Positions 6,667-10,327 of a DNA stretch of 10,327 bases are shown piece after piece. Origin of the DNA: Paenibacillus sp. UBA6285 (GTDB lineage Bacteria > Bacillota > Bacilli > Paenibacillales > Paenibacillaceae); assembly GCA_002438345.1 (NCBI GenBank), contig DJUJ01000134.1, forward strand, positions 52,218-62,544, read 5' to 3'. A model generated the notes under the pieces. It was given only the letters and a program-made list of their open reading frames with translations. It had not been told where the DNA came from and searched no databases. How positions within the stretch are numbered: the stretch's first letter is position 1; each line of letters opens with the position of its first letter. The translations under genes and the position numbers were made by a program.

Positions 6667-7433
6667 GTCAAGCTGGTAGGGATGGGGAACTTTGATGTGG
6701 ATTTGTATAGTGATCGTCAAGATGAGTTTGGTGTTCTGTATAATGGAATCCGTAAAATGGTGAAAGACCTGCAAAATTATATTGAGAGATCTTCAATGGC
6801 CAAAGCACAGCAAAAAGTAGCCCAGTACGGCGCCCTCAAAAACCAAATCAATCCGCATTTCCTTGCGAATGTACTTGAATCTATTCAGATGAAAGCCATC
6901 ATCAATGGATAGCGTAAGATTGGCGAAATGGTGGGGATTGTAGGTAGATTGTTTCGGATTCATATCCAGACCGGAAAGATAACCGTAACCCTGCGAGAAG
7001 AACTTGAGCACGTCCGGCTGTATGTAAAGATCCAATAATTACGTTTCGGGGACAAAATTCAATATGTTGAACAACTAGAACCTCATAGCGAAATGGTTAA
7101 AGTCATGCACTTTTCCCTTCAACCCATCGTTGAGAATGCTACTATCCATGGACTGGAGTGTCGAAGTGAACCAGGTCTTCTTGAGGTATCCTCTATGATA
7201 TCGGGGGATGACATGCTAATTATCGTTATGGATAACGGGATTGGCATCGATGAAGAGAAACTTAAACAGCTACGTTTCCGTCTCTCTCAACCATCAGACA
7301 CCCTAGATGAAGCTCATATTGGTATATAAAATGTTCATGATCGTATTCAATTTCATTTTGGTGAACAGAATGGGATTGAAATCACCAGTCAAGTAGGGAA
7401 GGGACGACCGTGGTCATCCGACTCCCAGCATAA
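6661..7433 (+). pseudogene. YesM-type sensor histidine kinase remnant (three in-frame stops, terminal frameshift, 5' truncated)
   Basis: One continuous frame runs from the end of a HAMP domain (VGMGNFDVDLYSDRQDEFGV) through the His-kinase region with the phospho-acceptor motif QINPHFLANVLESIQMK. It continues to the ATPase N-box (HFSLQPIVENATIHGLE) and G1 box (MDNGIGID). Stops interrupt it at 6910-6912 (TAG), 7036-7038 (TAA) and 7327-7329 (TAA). Near 7402-7404 one base is missing: restoring it gives TTVVIRLPA followed by TAA at 7431-7433, the usual YesM ending. The extracellular sensor, both membrane segments and most of HAMP are absent. Intact members phosphorylate YesN-type AraC regulators in response to extracellular sugars. 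Homology across the stops is uninterrupted, so decay is probably recent. Confidence 0.9.
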
Positions 7434-7435
7434 TC

Positions 7436-9007
7436 CTAGACATTCTGCTCTGTGATCCCTACTTCAGGGTCAAAGGTAAGCATTTTGGTAGCTATTTTAT
7501 CGATGAAGAAGCGGTCATGACTGACGGTAACTACGGCTCCAGGGAAATGAATGAGCGCCTGCTCCATCACCTGAATACTCGTCAAATCCAAATGATTCGT
7601 TGGCTCATCCAAAATAATGACAGCCGCGCCAGAGAGAAGGCATTTTGCTAACGCTACTCTGGCCTGTTGTCCTCCTGACAGACTGCCGATCGTTTTGCTT
7701 AAATCCATTTCTGAGAATTGCAGCATGGATAGAAATTTGTTCACTTTTTTCCGTGGAGCGTCGAGTCCCAGCCCATACACATTTACAGCATGACTGACAG
7801 TATCCTTAACATCCAGTTCGTCCCACATCTGATTGAAATAAGCATAGCTAACCCCGCGTTCCCAAGTTACTTCACCCGTTTCAGGCTCTTCTTGCCCAGT
7901 CAATACCTTAATAAGTGTCGATTTCCCGCTGCCGTTAGGCCCCACGATAGCTATCCGATCTTCCTTTTGAATATCGAAGCTGATGTTCTGGAATATCGTC
8001 CGACCATCATAGCTTTGTCCAATTCCTTTCACTTCACCCAGCTTGTCCGGAAAACGTAAATTACTGTAGATATCAGTGATCAGTACGTTCACTGGATGAG
8101 GCTCCACACGCTTTTTCATATCTGTTAGCTTACGTGATAGTCGATCCTTAGAAGACTTTTTGTTACCACGGGTTTCAATTGCCTCCGACTCCATAAGCAG
8201 AAGCTCTTCTTCCCACTCAAACTGACGGTCGAGTACCTTTTTGCGCATCTTCTTTTTACGAACATAATCGGTGTAATTGCCTTCATATTCCTGAAAATGA
8301 TAATTCTCGATTTCAATCGTCCGCGTGACTACCCTGTCAATAAATTGCCGGTCATGTGAGACCAGTATCATTGCCCCATTAAAACGGTGCAGCCACTGCT
8401 CCAACCATACGATCCCATCTATATCCAAAAAGTTAGTTGGCTCATCGAGCAATACGACGTCGGGCATTTCAATTAAGACTTTAGCCAGTGCTGCACGGTT
8501 CCTCCAGCCTCCAGATAACTCATCGACTGGTTGATGCCGTGATCTTTCATTGAAGCCCAACTTGGTCAGGACAGTGTTGATTTCGACGGATACATTCCAG
8601 CCATCCAAATGATCCATTTGTTCAAAAAGCGCCGCTTGCCGCTCTAAAAGTGTATTCATCTGTACATCATCCGTCGCTATTCCAAGCTGTTCCCCGATTT
8701 GGTTAAGCTCCTGTTCGATGAGCGCTACCTGCTCAAAGCACATTTCTAACTCTTGCTGTACAGACAAGGACCCGGAAAGCTCTGAGAATTGAGAGAAATA
8801 ACTAATCTTCACGTTGGGATCTAACTCAACTTTTCCTGCTGTTGGCTCCTCTTTACCCATCATCAGTTTAAAAACAGTAGACTTCCCCGCACCATTTCGT
8901 CCGATTAACCCAATCCGTTCGCCCTTACTAACTCGAAAATAAATATCTCGAAAAATCAATGTATTCTCATATTTCTTAGTTACGTTCTCCATACGGATTA
9001 CGCTCAA
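7436..9007 (-). CDS. ABC-F family ATP-binding cassette protein
   Basis: The protein has two tandem ATP-binding domains and no membrane segments, the layout of ABC-F ribosome-associated ATPases. Numbered from an upstream GTG at 9016, domain 1 has GRNGAGKST (39-47), the variant signature ELSGGW (166-171), VVLLDEPTNFLD (187-198) and switch His221. A charged linker rich in Lys, Arg and Glu (about 235-325) is where the tRNA-interacting motif lies. Domain 2 has GPNGSGKST (359-367), LSGGQ (446-450), IILDEPTNHLD and His500. Both catalytic glutamates are present. I place the start at TTG 9005-9007, because AGGGG (9016-9020) sits eight bases before it but overlaps the GTG. Family members act at the ribosomal E site, either as translation factors or as antibiotic-protection proteins; sequence alone does not say which. 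No terminator is seen before the converging pseudogene. Confidence 0.93.
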   Translation of the reverse strand: MSVIRMENVTKKYENTLIFRDIYFRVSKGERIGLIGRNGAGKSTVFKLMMGKEEPTAGKVELDPNVKISYFSQFSELSGSLSVQQELEMCFEQVALIEQELNQIGEQLGIATDDVQMNTLLERQAALFEQMDHLDGWNVSVEINTVLTKLGFNERSRHQPVDELSGGWRNRAALAKVLIEMPDVVLLDEPTNFLDIDGIVWLEQWLHRFNGAMILVSHDRQFIDRVVTRTIEIENYHFQEYEGNYTDYVRKKKMRKKVLDRQFEWEEELLLMESEAIETRGNKKSSKDRLSRKLTDMKKRVEPHPVNVLITDIYSNLRFPDKLGEVKGIGQSYDGRTIFQNISFDIQKEDRIAIVGPNGSGKSTLIKVLTGQEEPETGEVTWERGVSYAYFNQMWDELDVKDTVSHAVNVYGLGLDAPRKKVNKFLSMLQFSEMDLSKTIGSLSGGQQARVALAKCLLSGAAVIILDEPTNHLDLTSIQVMEQALIHFPGAVVTVSHDRFFIDKIATKMLTFDPEVGITEQNV

Positions 9008-9063
9008 ATCTATCACCCCTAGTTCATATAGATCAGAATTCAGCTCAGAACACTCAAAGAGCT

Positions 9064-9072
9064 ATTATAGCA
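9064..9072 (-). promoter_or_regulatory. Extended -10 promoter of the ABC-F gene
   Basis: On the minus strand TGCTATAAT combines a perfect TATAAT (9069-9064) with the upstream TG of an extended -10. No good -35 lies 16-18 bases upstream; that stretch is a T-run followed by the palindrome at 9091-9114. Transcription would begin near 9057, giving a leader of about 50 bases. Confidence 0.62.
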
Positions 9073-9090
9073 CTATTTAAAAAAAGGACT

Positions 9091-9114
9091 TTATAATCAT
9101 ATTAATGGTTATAA
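9091..9114. promoter_or_regulatory. 24-bp palindrome in the -35 region of the ABC-F promoter
   Basis: TTATAATCAT-ATTA-ATGGTTATAA has ten-base arms matching at nine positions. It covers about -34 to -57 relative to the predicted start. Its first 15 bases also match the PerR box consensus TTATAATNATTATAA at 12 of 14 fixed positions. It is a candidate operator or activator site for the ABC-F gene; the regulator is unknown. Confidence 0.35.
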
Positions 9115-9136
9115 AAATTCCAGCTATTCATCCAAT

Positions 9137-9252
9137 GTGCTATACAGTCCGAAAGAATAGCAAAATGGTCTGAAAAACGAAAATAGCTACAATACGGTCC
9201 GCAAGATTCGTTAATTGTTAGAGTCATTAACTAAGTAGCATAATGTTCCAAA
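9137..9252. repeat. Four degenerate copies of a TAGCAnAATGGTCCG-like unit
   Basis: Related units are seen at 9137-9151 (GTGCTATACAGTCCG), 9157-9172 (ATAGCAAAATGGTCTG), 9183-9201 (ATAGCTACAATACGGTCCG) and 9235-9252 (GTAGCATAATGTTCCAAA). Spacing is irregular, at roughly 20-50 bases. They lie upstream of the ABC-F promoter and before the terminator at 9257-9285. No gene is visible here. Confidence 0.4.
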
Positions 9253-9256
9253 ATAC

Positions 9257-9285
9257 AAAAAAGGCCGCTGACAGCGGCCTTTTTT
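9257..9285. terminator. Strong bidirectional rho-independent terminator
   Basis: AAAAAA-GGCCGCT-GAC-AGCGGCC-TTTTTT: a perfect 7-bp GC-rich stem with a 3-base loop, flanked by an A-tract and a T-tract that extend the pairing. In the minus direction it ends the DUF4179 gene, 45 bases after its stop codon, and would shield the ABC-F promoter from read-through. Confidence 0.93.
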
Positions 9286-9330
9286 CTGTATTGCGAATTC
9301 CAACGCATATTCACTCGTATCGCTTGTTGC

Positions 9331-10327
9331 TTATTTTTTCAAAATTTCAATATACTCTTCATTCTCGCGATCAGATCCGGCATCAAGTTTCAAACGAATG
9401 GACTTCGGGTGATCCAGTACATTGCTACTAAAGTAGCTTGTAAATCCATCCTCACTACCCCTTCCACCAATCGAATTATTTTCCACTTCGTGCTTCCCAA
9501 CCCGCGATGTCAACTTATTGGGCGTATTTCCAAACATCTCATTCCTGACTTCCCAATTGGTTTTTAGTTCCTCACTTAGCGTATATTTGACTACTATACT
9601 TAGTGGAGAAAGCTCCACTTGTGCAAGATTCACTTCATGCCCGTCAATCATAAACGGTTGATTTAGAACTACTGTCTCTGTCTTCTGCTCCCAGAATTTC
9701 GAATCAATAGTGAAGTTTATCTTTAAACTATCAGAATATCGCATGTCCGCTAGATTAGTTCCCGTTTTCGGTTTTGCTAGCATTCCTGGATCCACTGAAG
9801 CAATCTGAAAATCCGCAACCACCTCATTTGGAGGTGGATTATTCTTATCTAGTGGATACATGGTTTTTCCGAGCCATGTATAAATACTATCCTCAGCATG
9901 TGTTCCCATTCCATTTCTATAGCCATTTTCATCTACTATACTCTGTCCTGTTACAGCATCTGTCAGCCACACACTATTCACGCTGTAAATTTCCTGCCCA
10001 TCGCTTGTAGTCCCTGTATACAGCAGTATGATTTTATTTTCATCAGCGATCACAGCATTCAAAGTGATTTTATACCCGTTTTTCTCAGCACTTTTATTCA
10101 CGATTTGCACATAATCATTCCGGATTGCAGACTCTAAAGTAAGAGCATCAATATCAGACGAAGCTACTTTCTTGAAAGATTCCAGCTCGCCCCAGTCACT
10201 GAATTCATTACTTGTAGTGGCTTGTTGTGGTAGCAATTGGGATGGATTGAAAAACAGTAATCCTGCGACCATAACAGCAGCAGACAATACAGCCATCCCA
10301 CTTTTTGCGAACATTAGCTTTTTGCCA
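9331..10327 (-). CDS. DUF4179-type membrane-anchored protein (anti-sigma-factor-like), N-terminus outside window
   Basis: The frame stays open to the right window edge (KKLMFAKSGMAVLSAAVMVA), so the ATG at 10312-10314 is probably internal and the true start lies beyond. A single membrane segment (AVLSAAVMVAGLLFF, residues 8-22 from that ATG) is followed by an extracytoplasmic part. The stretch NDYVQIVNKSAEKNGYKITL, then ADENKIILLYT, is characteristic of DUF4179. The C-terminal part (IDGHEVNLAQVELSPLSIVV and after) resembles the DUF5643-type domain that often follows. In Paenibacillus and Bacillus such genes frequently sit next to ECF sigma factors and act as their membrane-bound anti-sigma partners. 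A sigma gene, if present, would be upstream, outside this window. The exported part contains no cysteine. The gene ends at its own strong terminator. Confidence 0.82.
   Translation of the reverse strand, partial: GKKLMFAKSGMAVLSAAVMVAGLLFFNPSQLLPQQATTSNEFSDWGELESFKKVASSDIDALTLESAIRNDYVQIVNKSAEKNGYKITLNAVIADENKIILLYTGTTSDGQEIYSVNSVWLTDAVTGQSIVDENGYRNGMGTHAEDSIYTWLGKTMYPLDKNNPPPNEVVADFQIASVDPGMLAKPKTGTNLADMRYSDSLKINFTIDSKFWEQKTETVVLNQPFMIDGHEVNLAQVELSPLSIVVKYTLSEELKTNWEVRNEMFGNTPNKLTSRVGKHEVENNSIGGRGSEDGFTSYFSSNVLDHPKSIRLKLDAGSDRENEEYIEILKK

Noticed and set aside
6910..7329. Stop-codon recoding in the histidine kinase
   Set aside because: The gene also lacks its 5' half and carries a frameshift near 7402, so simple decay explains the stops.
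9014..9016. GTG at 9014-9016 as start of the ABC-F protein
   Set aside because: The Shine-Dalgarno AGGGG (9016-9020) overlaps it. The TTG at 9005-9007 has correct spacing.

Overview
The window looks like a chromosomal stretch of a Bacillota bacterium, most probably Paenibacillus or a close relative. The signs are a YesN-type AraC response regulator, remains of a YesM-type sensor kinase, a YxjG/YxjH-type methionine synthase, an ABC-F protein, a DUF4179 membrane protein, strong AGGAG-type ribosome binding sites and U-tailed hairpin terminators. The genus is inferred from gene style only.

Layout. Bases 1-1105 (+) hold the 3' part of a response regulator whose receiver domain lies outside the window. 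Bases 1341-2483 (+) encode a single-domain, zinc-dependent methionine synthase homologue, followed by a clear terminator. An IS110-family DEDD/serine transposase (2720-3835, +) follows. Downstream of it lie about 530 non-coding bases packed with inverted repeats: a 26-bp imperfect inverted repeat (3871-3896 against 4045-4070), three AGGGA-N5-TCCCT hairpins, and a 15-bp direct repeat. These may be the element's structured non-coding end, a resident intergenic repeat family, or both.

Bases 4366-5772 (-) encode an APH-like kinase fused to a GNAT acetyltransferase. Its leader has a recognisable promoter, a small terminator-like hairpin and a possible overlapping leader ORF, an arrangement that would suit attenuation.

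Bases 5969-7433 are a gene graveyard: a decayed ROK sugar kinase (-) joined to a piece of NanE (-), which meets head to head a decayed YesM-type histidine kinase (+) with three in-frame stops and a terminal frameshift. NanE and the histidine kinase both lose their 5' parts at the same point (about 6660), so one deletion probably removed the start of both. The sialic-acid or amino-sugar catabolic module and its sensor therefore appear to have been lost together.

Bases 7436-9007 (-) encode an intact ABC-F ATPase, whose stop lies two bases from the end of the dead histidine kinase. Its promoter has an extended -10, a 24-bp palindrome just upstream and an array of degenerate repeats. A strong bidirectional terminator separates it from a DUF4179-type membrane-anchored protein (9331 to the window edge, -), whose N-terminus is cut off.

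Apart from the nanE/ROK pair the genes do not form a shared pathway. The region reads as independent transcription units shaped by transposition, deletion and gene decay.
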